64,000 bases of DNA. Origin: JAMXLO01 sp963696645. Lineage in GTDB: Bacteria; Pseudomonadota; Alphaproteobacteria; Acetobacterales; Acetobacteraceae. Below, piece after piece: positions 51,674 through 60,915 of this stretch. How positions within the stretch are numbered: position 1 is the first letter of the stretch; every line of letters starts with the position of its first letter. The notes beneath the pieces are model-generated. The model worked only from the letters and a program-made list of their open reading frames with translations. It made no database searches and was not told the DNA's origin. Where the stretch lies: assembly GCA_963696645.1 (NCBI GenBank), contig CAVOKY010000013.1, positions 1 to 64,000 of the forward strand. The letters run 5' to 3'. Made by a program: the position numbers and the translations under genes.

Positions 51674-53125
51674 TTATGCGGAACCAGCGGATGCAACGGC
51701 CCCCGCGGTGGCCAGGAAGCCAGCCGCCGCAACCACAACGTTAGCCCAGAAATACACCTGACCGGGTGTCGAGTGGAACCAGTCCCAGAACGTGCTGTGG
51801 GGATCGGTCCGATGAATGATTGCCACTCCCCATAGCCCAGCCAAAACGTCAGCGGGGATACTGGCTGAGAAAGAGCATATCCTGTCGTGCGGTCCTGTGG
51901 GGTCAAGTTTTCCTGCAACTCCACAAATACAGTCGGCTGAGGTCCAAATCACGTTGTTCTGTTCGTCGATCAACGCCACGTCGGAGACTCCGTGTACACC
52001 CTGCCAGTCATTCTCCGTCCACGTATGGGTTTTCCCTGAGAGATTTCCCTCCTGGTCAATTGAAACGGTCGTTTCCATAAAATTTCCGGCTGTGACTTCC
52101 TCCTTCGCATGAACACCGTTAAACAGTGGCGGATTGTTCCAGGCACGCATCCACGATTGCCAATTGCCGTTGTCACGCCATGTCAGATTGGTAGTTGCGT
52201 CTGGACCCAGACCCCAGACGTGGACGTTGTCATCGGGAGGATTGACCGCGATTAACGACGAGAGCGCGGGAGCGTTATTCCACTTCTGCATCCACGGGCT
52301 CCAAGTGCCCGCGTCCCGCCAGGTCAAGTACAGGGTATTGTCGAGTCCGATACCCCAAACATGCATATTATCGTCGGAGAAGTTCACAGCGAAGATCGAT
52401 TGCAGCTTTGGCGCGCCGTTCCAGTTCGGAAGCCAATCACTCCACTGCCCAGATTCGCGGGATGTCAGGTAGAGGGTGTTGTCAAGCCCAATGCCCCAAA
52501 CCAGCATGTTACTGGCCGATGAGTTCAGGGCCGTGATTGCTTGCAGCCTTGGTGCGCCGTTCCAACTGGCCATCCATGAGCTCCATCCACCAGCCGGTCC
52601 ACGCCAGGTCAGATAAGTGGTGTTATCGAGACCAATGCCCCACACGTGCATGCTGTTATCGGGTGAGCTGATGGCAGAAACGGATTGCAGCTTTGGCGCG
52701 CCATTCCAGTCTGGGATCCACGCACTCCAATTGCCGGCGTTGCGCCAAGTCAGAAAGACCGTATTTTGTACCCCAATACCCCAGACATGAATATTGTCAT
52801 CGGTTGGGTCCACAGCAAAGATTGAATTAAATCGGGGGGCGCTGTTCCAATTCGCGGCCCACGAATTCCACGTTCCATCCACGCGCCAAGCTAGATAGGC
52901 GGTGTTGTCGGTTCCGACGCCCCAAACATGTATATTGCCGTCAGGGGGACTTACTGCGAACACCGATGTCAATTTGGGCGCATCATTCCAATCAGGAATC
53001 CATGAACTCCAGTTCCCACCTTCGCGCTGGCATAGATATAAAGTGTAGTCAGAACCAACGATGTTCCAAAGATATATGTTGCCGTCCGGATCTGCTTTTC
53101 CGAACTGTAGAGGTGGTGTGCTCAT
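51674..53125 (-). CDS. Seven-repeat beta-propeller (PLL-lectin-like) protein with C-terminal membrane segment
   Basis: A 483-residue protein. Residues 4-331 are seven tandem 45-48-residue repeats with the consensus DNxHVWGIGxDNTxYLTWRd, then GxWSxWxxxWNxAPxLxSI; each is one propeller blade, giving about 4-48, 49-95, 96-142, 143-190, 191-237, 238-284 and 285-331. Such repeats occur in PLL-type fucose-binding lectins and related toxin modules. The C-terminal domain (about 340-450) is unassigned, with ADCICGVAG and DPHSTFWDWFHSTPGQVYFW, and is followed by a hydrophobic stretch near 458-480. There is no signal peptide. GAGGAGATGG precedes the ATG. Sampled lines are only about 43-47% GC, and an IS lies 66 bases upstream, so transfer is likely. 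Confidence 0.75.
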   Translation of the reverse strand: MSTPPLQFGKADPDGNIYLWNIVGSDYTLYLCQREGGNWSSWIPDWNDAPKLTSVFAVSPPDGNIHVWGVGTDNTAYLAWRVDGTWNSWAANWNSAPRFNSIFAVDPTDDNIHVWGIGVQNTVFLTWRNAGNWSAWIPDWNGAPKLQSVSAISSPDNSMHVWGIGLDNTTYLTWRGPAGGWSSWMASWNGAPRLQAITALNSSASNMLVWGIGLDNTLYLTSRESGQWSDWLPNWNGAPKLQSIFAVNFSDDNMHVWGIGLDNTLYLTWRDAGTWSPWMQKWNNAPALSSLIAVNPPDDNVHVWGLGPDATTNLTWRDNGNWQSWMRAWNNPPLFNGVHAKEEVTAGNFMETTVSIDQEGNLSGKTHTWTENDWQGVHGVSDVALIDEQNNVIWTSADCICGVAGKLDPTGPHDRICSFSASIPADVLAGLWGVAIIHRTDPHSTFWDWFHSTPGQVYFWANVVVAAAGFLATAGAVASAGSA

Positions 53126-53190
53126 TAATCCATCTCCTCAATCACTGCGCTCAACGCCAATTACGGGTTCGTAGGTCTTTCGTCATTGAT

Positions 53191-54839
53191 GCCCGCATTT
53201 CTCATACTGGTGAGTAGCGCTGGGATTTATGTTTCTGTTACGGACTGAATCCCGGAGCCGTCCGACGCCACCATGGGAGAACTCCTAATTCCGGCCAAGC
53301 TCCGCCGCCACCGCGATCTCGGCGGCGTTGGCGAGACAGCATGGTGCCTATGCGCTGTCTGGTTCGTATCAGGCGGTGGCGTTGCGCAGTCGGGCATGTG
53401 CCAGTTCGAATTCGTCCTGCCACGGGCAGGCCGATGCCATGGCGATCTTGATCCGCCGCACGCTGACCCGAACCAAGGCGCCCAGCTTCAGCAACTTCAA
53501 GCGTATGGTGCCACAGGTTGCCTCGGCGAACTGCGTGTGCGCCAGCCCGATGCGGCGCAAGCCGCACAGCAGCACGTAGGCCATCGAGGCAAACCACAGA
53601 CGAAGCTGGTTGGCCTGCATCGTCGCCGTCGAGGTGCGGTCGGCGAACAGGTCGAGCTGGCACTCCTTGATGCGGTTCTCCATGTCGCCGCGCGCGCAGT
53701 AGATCTTCTCGTAGAGCTGCCGCGCAGCTGCCTCGCTCCGCTTCAGCGAGGTAACGACAAAGCGCGGATTAGCCTCCCCGCCGGTTACCTCGGCCTTGCC
53801 GATGACCCGGCGTGCGCGGCTCCAACTGTCCAGCGTGGTGTAGCGGAAGTCCTTGAAGCGGCGTGCCGTCTTGCCGGTGCGGATGCTGTCGATCGTCGCC
53901 GTGAGCAGTTCGGGGATGATCGCCTTCTCCAGCCGGTCGTTGCGGGCCAGGCCGAACACGTAGTCCACGCGGTTGGCCTCGCACCACGCCATCAAGGGTT
54001 CCCGGGTGAAGCCGGAATCGCCGCGCAGCAGAATGCACACACGCGGCCAGCGGCGGCGGATCTGCGCCACGATCCGCGCGACTTCCTCCACCGCCCCGGC
54101 CGCACCATCGATGTTGGAGCGACGCAGCTTGGCGCCCAGCAGGTGGCGGCCGCAGAAGATGTAGAGCGGCAGGTAGCAATAGCAGTCGTAATAGCCATGG
54201 AAGAACTTGCCCTCCTGGTTGCCATGCAGCGGATCGTCGGTGGCATCGAGGTCGAGGATGATCTGCTTCGGCGCCTTCTGGTGGGCGTCGAGGAAGAGAT
54301 CGACGAACAAGCTTTCGATCGCCGCCGGGTCGTGGCTGACTTTGTGATAGCGGGTTGGCTCGGCGCGGCTCAGCTCCAGCCGGTTCAGCGTCGATTTGCC
54401 GGCCAGCGGCGCACAGTCCGAGCGCTGCGCCGCCAGCTTGCTGGCCAGCACCGCCAGCACCGGGTCACGCCGCAGCTCGTCGTGGTCGTTCAGGTCCTCG
54501 TAACCGAGGGCGATGCCGACGACGCGTTGCATCACCAGGGTCTCCACCTGGTGTTCAACCAGCCCGGCGGTGCGCGTGTCGGCGAAGCAGGCCGCGAACC
54601 GTTCGGTCAGCCGGATCGCCCGGTCGGTTTGGCCCAGTAGCAGGGCTCCGGCATCCGAGGTGATGCGCCACCGTCGAACGAGGCCACCACGCGGCGGCCT
54701 TCGACGGCTGGAAATTCAAACAAGGCGCGGTTACAGTCTGTCGGCATTGGGGCCTCCTATGGATTCGAGAAAAACCGTGGTCGCAACACGATTTCTCAGA
54801 ATCCGCGCCCCAATGCACCTGATGGTGAGAAATGCGGGC
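53191..54839. mobile_element. IS1380-family insertion sequence
   Basis: Terminal inverted repeats GCCCGCATTTCTCA (53191-53204) and TGAGAAATGCGGGC (54826-54839) are perfect over 14 bases and partly similar further in. They bound a 1649-bp element carrying one transposase gene on the minus strand. Flanks TTGAT and TAGAT differ by one base, so a 5-base target duplication is possible but not clean. It lies just upstream of the beta-propeller gene. Confidence 0.82.
53369..54747 (-). pseudogene. IS1380-family transposase, one-base frameshift near the N-terminus
   Basis: A DDE transposase of about 459 residues once corrected. The N-terminus MPTDCNRALFEFPAVEGRRV leads to FDGG, then a missing base at about 54664-54665 shifts into ITSDAGALLLGQTDRAIRLT and the long frame. 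Catalytic features follow: ILDLDATDDPLHGNQEG (first Asp), CILLRGDSGFTREPLMAWCE (second Asp) and YCARGDMENRIKECQLDLF with a conserved Glu. The frame after the break continues to 53369. As it stands only a shortened protein from an internal start near 54547 could be made, so the copy is probably inactive unless the base is an error. Confidence 0.85.
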
Positions 54840-55779
54840 TAGATCAACCTGGAATTCACGGACGATCGGGCCACCTTGGGGCGGCAGTCGCCTATTCTGG
54901 GCGGTCTGCCTCTGTCTTGGCTGTTGCGGGTCGCCAACCCGGCCTCATGTCGCTCCCAGAGACAGGATCTGTTGCAAGCACAGGACATTGCGTCCATTGA
55001 GATCTGCCCGTTGCGGCGGCGTGCGAAGTGCGGCTTGCGATGTCAGGAATGTTGCAACAGGAAATCATCACTGGAAGATCAATGATTGGGGCGTTCCGAC
55101 GCTCCGTTGCGAAATGACCACAGCAGAGACAAAGCGCCAGCGGACGACATGAATGCCACGATACCCCGTCGCGTCACAGCCGAAGCTGGACGCCATACAT
55201 CACCATCTGCACTATCTGCGATTCTGACGCAAACTCGCACTCATGAACCCGTCCATCACCCTCCGCGCCGCCACATCGCTGCTGATTCGAGGCCGGCGAG
55301 GACCCATCCTGATCAACGCTGGCTGCGGCGTTGTGCAGCGAGTTGCCACACCGGACATCCAACTAGCCCGGATCGATCCGGCTGCTGAATTGTACTACCA
55401 TTACGACCAGCGGCATCGCCGGGTGCTGAAACAGCCGGTGCGCGAAATCGTGCAGGACGCACCAGCACTCGATGTTCCGTTCGTGCCTGGCAAAATTCCG
55501 CGCGCCAAAATACGATGGGGCGTTCAGCAGCTTTACCAGCGCCGGCCCGTAGAAGTCACGTGCCGCGAACGCAAAACTCGATATGGCGGGCGTCGCGCTT
55601 TGGCGGGCCGCCGACGATGGCTCGCGCCGCTGCGATGGCAGCCGGCGCACTCGGCATGTTACTGGCCATTAGCGGCGCGAGCGAGACCCCGGTCTGCGCC
55701 GCAAGTCGCGGCCGGGGGCCGACAGGTAACCCGATGGCCTGGTCTTACGGTCGGCGCATCATCCGTTGGACTGTCTCGG
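54840..55779. other. Gene-poor region right of the IS element
   Basis: About 940 bases without a convincing gene. A plus-strand frame around 54876-55085 contains QDLLQAQDIASIEICPLRRR followed by CGLRCQECCNR, vaguely like a short Cys-rich zinc-ribbon protein but with no good start. A minus-strand frame at 55363-55650 and a plus-strand frame from 55243 overlap each other and show no family. It may be decayed DNA left by insertions. The start of the phasin gene region is at its right end. Confidence 0.4.
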
Positions 55780-56232
55780 CTACTTGGCCTTCTCGGCCAG
55801 TGCCTTGATCTCGTCCATCGCCTCCGCGAAACGCCGGTTCAGCAGACCGAGCGCTTCGGCATTGGATTGCTGGATCAGGTCGCTCAGCTCCTTCATGTGC
55901 GCGACCGCGTGCTGGTAGGCCTGTTTCAGCAGATCCGCCTGCCTGGCCGCCTTCGCCTGCGGTGTGTCGGTGGCGGCGAGCGCCTGCATCGCCTCGGTCA
56001 TTTCGGCCATGCTGCTCTGCACGATCTCCATGTGGCGACGCGCCACCGCCTGCGCACCTTCCAGTGCGACGCGATTGGCCGCCGACAGGGTCTCGAGATT
56101 CTTGCGGCTGGCCGACAGGAAGGATTCCATGTCCGGCAGCGCGGGGAGTTTCATGTCGGCGAAGTATTTGGTGAAATCCATGTCTGGTGTCGATGTCGTG
56201 CCGCCTGATTTGGACTGCGGACCGCTGGCCAT
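55780..56232 (-). CDS. Phasin family protein
   Basis: A 150-residue helical protein: after a polar start (MASGPQSKSGGTTSTPDMDF), the phasin pattern TKYFADMKLPALPDMESFLS, ASRKNLETLSAANRVALEGA, QAVARRHMEIVQSSMAEMTE, ending in NRRFAEAMDEIKALAEKAK. Phasins coat polyhydroxyalkanoate granules and control their size. AAAGGAG lies seven bases before the ATG. It is divergent from the TauD-type gene. A PHA synthase is not seen in this window. Confidence 0.85.
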   Translation of the reverse strand: MASGPQSKSGGTTSTPDMDFTKYFADMKLPALPDMESFLSASRKNLETLSAANRVALEGAQAVARRHMEIVQSSMAEMTEAMQALAATDTPQAKAARQADLLKQAYQHAVAHMKELSDLIQQSNAEALGLLNRRFAEAMDEIKALAEKAK

Positions 56233-56332
56233 GGCCGGGCTCCTTTCCTGTGGCGTTCGGATGGGACCGCAGGTTGCACGCGTGCGGCTTCCTGCGCAAT
56301 CTGCCGGCGCGAGACTGCAAGGGACAACACCC

Positions 56333-57184
56333 ATGGCGATCATCGAGGACTGCACGATCACGCCGCTGTCGGACCATACCGGCGCCGAGGTGCGTGGCGT
56401 TGACCTGACCTGGCCAATGGATGCGGTGATGCGCGAGCGGCTGAACCAGTCGTTCGTGCGGCACTCGGTGCTGGTGTTCCGCGACCAGCACCTGTCGCCG
56501 CAGCAACTGCTCAACGCCGTGCAGCTGTTCGGCGAGGTGTTCCCGCAGCACAACACGCGCTTCGCGTTGCCGGAGTGCCCGCAGATCCATTACATCTCCA
56601 ACCAGGACTTCTATCCCGACGGCAAACGGTACATTCCGGGCGAGGGCTATCACACCGACCACTCGAACGCCGCCGAACCTCCGAAGGCGACAGTGCTGCA
56701 TGCTGTCACGTTGCCGGATCGCGGCGGCGACACGCAGTTCGTCAACATGCAGCGCGCCTACGACGATTTGCCGATGGATATGCGGCAGCGGATCGATGGC
56801 CTTCAGGCGCTGCACGTGTACCAGAGCCGGCACAGTGAGCGGAAGCTGATGGGGCTGAGCGATGCGGCGCGCGCCGCGGTGCCCAATGGCGTGCTGCATC
56901 CGCTGGTCCGCACGCATCCGGAGAGCGGCCGCAGATCGATCTATCTCAATCCGATCCGCATCGAGGCGATCGTCGGGATGGAGGAACCTGCGGCACTCGC
57001 GTTGCTCGACGAACTGCTCGCGCACGCGACGCAGCCGCAGTACCAGTACCGCCATCGGTGGCATACGGGCGATATAGTGATGTGGGACAACCGCTGCCTG
57101 CTGCACAAGGCGAACGGCGATTATGACATGGGGCAGGTGCGGTATCTGTATCGCATCATGCTGAAGGGCGACGCGCCGGTGTGA
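56333..57184 (+). CDS. TauD/TfdA-family Fe(II)/2-oxoglutarate dioxygenase
   Basis: A 283-residue dioxygenase with the facial triad visible: His107 and Asp109 in EGYHTDHSNAA, His258 in RCLLHKANGDY, and the 2-oxoglutarate-binding Arg274 in RYLYRIML. Starts MAIIEDCTITPLSDHTGAEV, then RHSVLVFRDQHLSPQQLLNA. The family hydroxylates substrates such as taurine or aryloxyacetates, releasing succinate; the substrate here is unknown. The ATG at 56333 begins the conserved region. It converges with a Rieske oxygenase gene across the second composite palindrome. Confidence 0.9.
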   Translation: MAIIEDCTITPLSDHTGAEVRGVDLTWPMDAVMRERLNQSFVRHSVLVFRDQHLSPQQLLNAVQLFGEVFPQHNTRFALPECPQIHYISNQDFYPDGKRYIPGEGYHTDHSNAAEPPKATVLHAVTLPDRGGDTQFVNMQRAYDDLPMDMRQRIDGLQALHVYQSRHSERKLMGLSDAARAAVPNGVLHPLVRTHPESGRRSIYLNPIRIEAIVGMEEPAALALLDELLAHATQPQYQYRHRWHTGDIVMWDNRCLLHKANGDYDMGQVRYLYRIMLKGDAPV

Positions 57185-57197
57185 ACTGATAGCAAGC

Positions 57198-57311
57198 ACT
57201 TCTTTTTTGCAAAAAAGAACCAAAAAACTCTCATCCATTGGCGCGCTGCCATACCGGGGCAGAGGCCTCCAGGAATGAAAGTTTTTTGGTTCTTTTTTTC
57301 AAAAAAGAACA
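57198..57311. repeat. Composite AT-rich double palindrome, copy 2
   Basis: CTTCTTTTTTGCAAAAAAGA (hairpin) with CCAAAAAACTC, about 45 bases of other sequence, then GAAAGTTTTTTGG and GTTCTTTTTTTCAAAAAAGA (hairpin). It matches the element at 1253-1370 in reverse order of hairpins. It lies exactly between the convergent TauD-type and Rieske genes, with T-runs on both strands, and so is a good bidirectional terminator candidate. Confidence 0.78.
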
Positions 57312-57317
57312 TGCTTG

Positions 57318-58361
57318 CTACTCTGCCGCCATCGCAACCCGCGCGTCCTCCGCCAACAACCGCTCAACCGTGCGCCGCATGTGCAGCCGCGCAGCATCGG
57401 TTGCAATATCCACCAGCGCGTCTTCGCCCAGCTCCGCAAGCCGCAACTGCTGGCCCTCCACCACGGTCTTGTCCTCCATGAACGCAGCCGAGACCTGTTG
57501 GAAGAATTGGTCGGTCGCCGCCGGATCATCCTGCCGGAAACCATTCGCGGCCGACCAGAAATAGAAGCAAGTCGTGTCGGTTTCCGGTGTCAGCCCATGG
57601 AACAGGCGAAACTCCAGCGGACTGCCGCTGGTGTCGCCGTCACGATATGCGCCCGCCTCGGCCGCACCGGTCCATTGCAGGACCGAGCCAGGCGCGATGA
57701 ATTCGAAGCGCTGGCAGCGGTCAATGCGGCCCTGGAAGCCCACCGCCTTCACGTAGGTCGGCGGCGGCACCGAGTTCAGAATCCAGCGGGTGAACTTCAG
57801 TCCGAGCGGCGTGCGCTCGGTCTGCATCTTCGCCTCGACATGCTGTGAGGGATTGCCACCGATGGTCGAGACATGCACGTAGCCCAGATGCGTCAGGTCC
57901 ATCAGGTTGTCCACCATCAGCATGGCGGCAGCCTTGATCGGATACATCGTGTGGCGGTGCGGCCAGTTCTTCGCATCGTTGTGGTACGGCCAGGATACGA
58001 TCGTGGATACGTCCGCCCGCGCCGGATCGCCCATCCAGATCCACACGAACGCGTCCCGCTCCACCACCGGGAAACTGCGCACGCGTGCGCGCTCCAGGAT
58101 GTGTTCCTGCCCTGGCACGCGGACGCAGGCGCCGGAGCGATCGAATATCAGCCCGTGGTAGCCGCATTGAATGCCTTCCTCGACCACCTTGCCCATGTGC
58201 AGCGGCGCGCCGCGGTGGCAGCACATGTCGAGCAACGCCGCGACGCGGTTCTGCTGGTCGCGGAACAGCACTATGGGTTCGTTGCAGATGCGCCGGGCGA
58301 GCGGCGCCTCGCCGATCTCGTCCGCCCAGGCGGCGATGTACCAGGCGTTGCGGATAAACAT
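57318..58361 (-). CDS. Rieske [2Fe-2S] aromatic ring oxygenase / O-demethylase-type oxygenase
   Basis: A 347-residue VanA-like terminal oxygenase. The Rieske centre is C47-x-H49 (MCCHRGAPLH) and C66-x-x-H69 (CGYHGLIFD). The mononuclear iron site lies in DNLMDLTHLGYVH (Asp155, His158, His163). It accepts electrons from a separate reductase and oxygenates or demethylates aromatic compounds; vanillate-type substrates are likely but not shown. The ATG at 58361 (MFIRNAWYIAAWADEIG) is preceded by AGGAAGGAAG. No reductase gene is adjacent. Confidence 0.9.
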   Translation of the reverse strand: MFIRNAWYIAAWADEIGEAPLARRICNEPIVLFRDQQNRVAALLDMCCHRGAPLHMGKVVEEGIQCGYHGLIFDRSGACVRVPGQEHILERARVRSFPVVERDAFVWIWMGDPARADVSTIVSWPYHNDAKNWPHRHTMYPIKAAAMLMVDNLMDLTHLGYVHVSTIGGNPSQHVEAKMQTERTPLGLKFTRWILNSVPPPTYVKAVGFQGRIDRCQRFEFIAPGSVLQWTGAAEAGAYRDGDTSGSPLEFRLFHGLTPETDTTCFYFWSAANGFRQDDPAATDQFFQQVSAAFMEDKTVVEGQQLRLAELGEDALVDIATDAARLHMRRTVERLLAEDARVAMAAE

Positions 58362-58542
58362 GGCGGCTTCCTTCCTCGCGCATTTTCGCAAACGTCGTCC
58401 GATCAGGCAATTTCTGCAACCGGAAGGTGATTGCGCAACTCAAACTAGGCGGGCAGGCTCGTTGCAAGATGGGCGATCAGGCTGCCGCCCGGACCGGCTA
58501 TCGCTTCGCTGCCGCGGTCTGCCAACCAGGGGGAAGCTACTG

Positions 58543-59391
58543 ATGGCCCGGACAATGTATTGTGCAAGCTTGGCATTGACGGCAATAGCGGCGTTCGCGA
58601 TGGTGGCGCCATCTGCCCGCGCAACCGGTATCGTCGATAATTTCCAGAGCTACGCCGTCGGCAGCTTTCCCTCGCCGACATGGCAGGACGTGGGCACGGT
58701 GGACCCGGAGCCACCGATCGCCCCCATACCGTCAGGAACCGTCATCTCGACGACCGATGCGTTCGGCCATCCCACCAAGGCGTTCGAGCCGGTGTCCAGC
58801 CTCGCCTCCAGCGCCGGCATCTATCAGAACGTTCCGAACAGCAACTTCTACACCCTGCACGCGAATATGCGTGTGGATCAGTATTCGGACGCCCCGAGCA
58901 GCACGGTTGAGGACTGGGCCATGCAGCTCACCTTCGCGCAGGTGCTCAGCAATTTCGCCGGCACATCCCAGTTCGGGCTGTACGCCAGCAGCTTCACGCA
59001 CGACTGGCGGCTGTATTTCCAGGGCGCGGTTTCAGGCTTCGCCGACATCGATCTCGGTGTCGCCGCGCCGGTGGGCGAGTGGTTCACCGTGGGTCTTGCT
59101 TTGAACGCCGTTACTGGCGCGTATGATGCGACCATTGTCGATACTGCGACCGGCTCGCTCCTGACCAACAGCATCGGGCTGCTGTCTGGCTGGACCTCGG
59201 GGGACAACACGTTCGACTCGGTTGCCTTCTTCAAGGGCGATCTGAGTCCTGGCGATACCATCGGCGACACTGCCGCGGTCACCGACATCAACGTCGTCGC
59301 AACTGTGCCCGAGCCCGCCGGATGGTTGTTGCTCGGCACCGGGCTCGTGGCGCTGTCACGTCTGCGCTTGGGCCGTCGCCACACCCGTTGA
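58543..59391 (+). CDS. PEP-CTERM sorting domain protein
   Basis: A 282-residue exported protein. The N-terminal signal peptide is MARTMYCASLALTAIAAFAM with APSARA before the likely cleavage site. The C-terminal tail VPEPAGWLLLGTGLVALSRL with Arg-rich end is the PEP-CTERM exosortase signal. The middle is Ser/Thr/Gly-rich, without a recognised domain (DNFQSYAVGSF, YTLHANMRVDQYSD). Such proteins are anchored to the outer surface via exosortase and linked to exopolysaccharide. The ATG is preceded by CAGGGGGAAGC. Exosortase genes are not in this window. Confidence 0.85.
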   Translation: MARTMYCASLALTAIAAFAMVAPSARATGIVDNFQSYAVGSFPSPTWQDVGTVDPEPPIAPIPSGTVISTTDAFGHPTKAFEPVSSLASSAGIYQNVPNSNFYTLHANMRVDQYSDAPSSTVEDWAMQLTFAQVLSNFAGTSQFGLYASSFTHDWRLYFQGAVSGFADIDLGVAAPVGEWFTVGLALNAVTGAYDATIVDTATGSLLTNSIGLLSGWTSGDNTFDSVAFFKGDLSPGDTIGDTAAVTDINVVATVPEPAGWLLLGTGLVALSRLRLGRRHTR

Positions 59392-59519
59392 TGTAGGCGC
59401 GACGCAACAGTGCGGATCACACGGTCGGACGTGGTCGCGTCATGCGCCCACTGTCCGCCCGACGCCGGGTACGCCATGCTCCCCGCTGAACGCAGCGACA
59501 CTCGAGAGGGGACACGGTT

Positions 59520-60407
59520 ATGAAGGTCGGCTTCATCGGCGTCGGCAACATGGGCGGACCCATGTGCCGCAACATCGTCCGCAACACCAACCACGCCGTC
59601 GTGGTATTCGACCTCAACCCCGCCGCAATCGCAGCCTGCACCGCTCTCGGCGCCACCGCCGGCACCTCCGTCGCGCAGGTGGCGTCGACCTGCGACGTGG
59701 TGTTCACCTCACTGCCGATGCCGCGCAACGTCGAGGAGGTCGCTCTCGGGCCAGACGGCATCGCCGCAAACGCGCGCCCCGGCACCACCTACATCGACCT
59801 CTCCACCAACGCGCCCGCCACCGCGCGTAAGGTGAACGAAGGCATGCACGCGAAGGGCATCGCGATGCTGGAAGCGCCGGTGTCCGGCGGCACTTCACGC
59901 GCCGCCGACGGCACGATCGTCATCATGGTTGGCGGCGATGCGGCGACCTTCGACGCACAACTTCCGCTGCTGAAGTCGTTCAGCGGCGAGGTGGTTCACG
60001 TCGGCGAGATCGGCATGGGATCCGTGGCCAAGCTGGTCAACAACATGCTGGCGTTCTGCAACGCGGCGGCGGCGGCCGAGGCGCTGATGATTGGCGCGAT
60101 GGCCGGCATCGACCTGCGCAAGCTGCAGCAGGTGATCAGCAACGCCAGCGGCAATTCCTCGGCATTCCGCAATATCTCGGAGAAGGCGTTCAAAGGCGAG
60201 TTCGCCGCCACTTTTGCTCTTGACCTGGCGCATAAGGACTTGCGGCTCGCGCTGGAATTGGCTGATGAACTCGGCGTGCCCGGCATGATTGCGCCGCAGG
60301 TGATGAACCTGATGCGCATCGCACGCGCCAAAGGCATGGGCGGCGACGACAGCAGTTCGGTGATCCGCGTCTACGAGCAGGCGTTGGGACGCGACGTTCG
60401 CGCATGA
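59520..60407 (+). CDS. Beta-hydroxyacid dehydrogenase (3-hydroxyisobutyrate dehydrogenase family)
   Basis: A 295-residue NAD(P)-dependent dehydrogenase: KVGFIGVGNMGGPMCRNIVR at the start (Rossmann loop), FDLNPAAIAACTALGA, IDLSTNAPATARKVNEGM, EAPVSGGTSRAADGTIVIMV near residue 125, KLVNNMLAFCNAAAAAEAL with catalytic Lys near 172, and KDLRLALELADELGVPG near 242. Family members oxidise 3-hydroxyisobutyrate, tartronate semialdehyde or 2-(hydroxymethyl)glutarate. The substrate cannot be decided. A lone gene. Confidence 0.88.
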   Translation: MKVGFIGVGNMGGPMCRNIVRNTNHAVVVFDLNPAAIAACTALGATAGTSVAQVASTCDVVFTSLPMPRNVEEVALGPDGIAANARPGTTYIDLSTNAPATARKVNEGMHAKGIAMLEAPVSGGTSRAADGTIVIMVGGDAATFDAQLPLLKSFSGEVVHVGEIGMGSVAKLVNNMLAFCNAAAAAEALMIGAMAGIDLRKLQQVISNASGNSSAFRNISEKAFKGEFAATFALDLAHKDLRLALELADELGVPGMIAPQVMNLMRIARAKGMGGDDSSSVIRVYEQALGRDVRA

Positions 60408-60564
60408 TTTCTCCCGAGTCTGGGTGCAGGTAATTCCGGAAAAAGAATCTCTAATATAACAATAGCGCGATCATCGCGATGGCTGCTTGGAATTGTTCCG
60501 CACCTTTGCAAGCATGGTGCGTCCGGAACCTGCGTTGTTCTGCCGCGAACAAACTGAGGTCGCA

Positions 60565-60915
60565 ATGGCCAGCCAATCGCACATCCTTGTCGTTGAAGAC
60601 GATCCTCTCGTCTCCGAGGTCGTCGTCGATGCGCTCGACGGCATTTACACGACCAGTCGAGCGGAAACCGCCGCCGCGGCGTTGGAATGCCTGCGAGCCG
60701 GCGGGATCGACGCCATGCTGCTGGACTGCACTCTGCCGGGCGGCATCGATCCGCATCTTGTGCCGACTGCCGACGAATCAGGTGTGCCCGTCATCCTGAT
60801 GTCGGGCCACCCCGATATGGCTGAAAAAGTGCCTGGTGCGGGACGCCCGTTCATCCTGAAGCCGTTCAGCCTGACGGTGCTGCTGGATACCATCGAGCGA
60901 GTGATGCCCGCCTAA
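60565..60915 (+). CDS. Single-domain response regulator 1
   Basis: A 116-residue receiver-only protein: acidic pocket EDDP at residues 11-14, phospho-acceptor Asp54 in MLLDCTLPGG, Ser/Thr switch in ILMSGHPDM near 80 and Lys99 in FILKPFS. Having no output domain, it would act by protein contact. The ATG at 60565 (MASQSHILVVEDDP) is chosen after TGAGGTCGCA; upstream in-frame codons exist but add unrelated sequence. Its stop overlaps that of the second response regulator on the other strand by four bases. Confidence 0.85.
   Translation: MASQSHILVVEDDPLVSEVVVDALDGIYTTSRAETAAAALECLRAGGIDAMLLDCTLPGGIDPHLVPTADESGVPVILMSGHPDMAEKVPGAGRPFILKPFSLTVLLDTIERVMPA

Noticed and set aside
55243..56208. Plus-strand frame of about 320 codons over the gene-poor region and the phasin
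   Set aside because: Its right half is antisense to the phasin gene and the left half shows no domain or ribosome-binding site.
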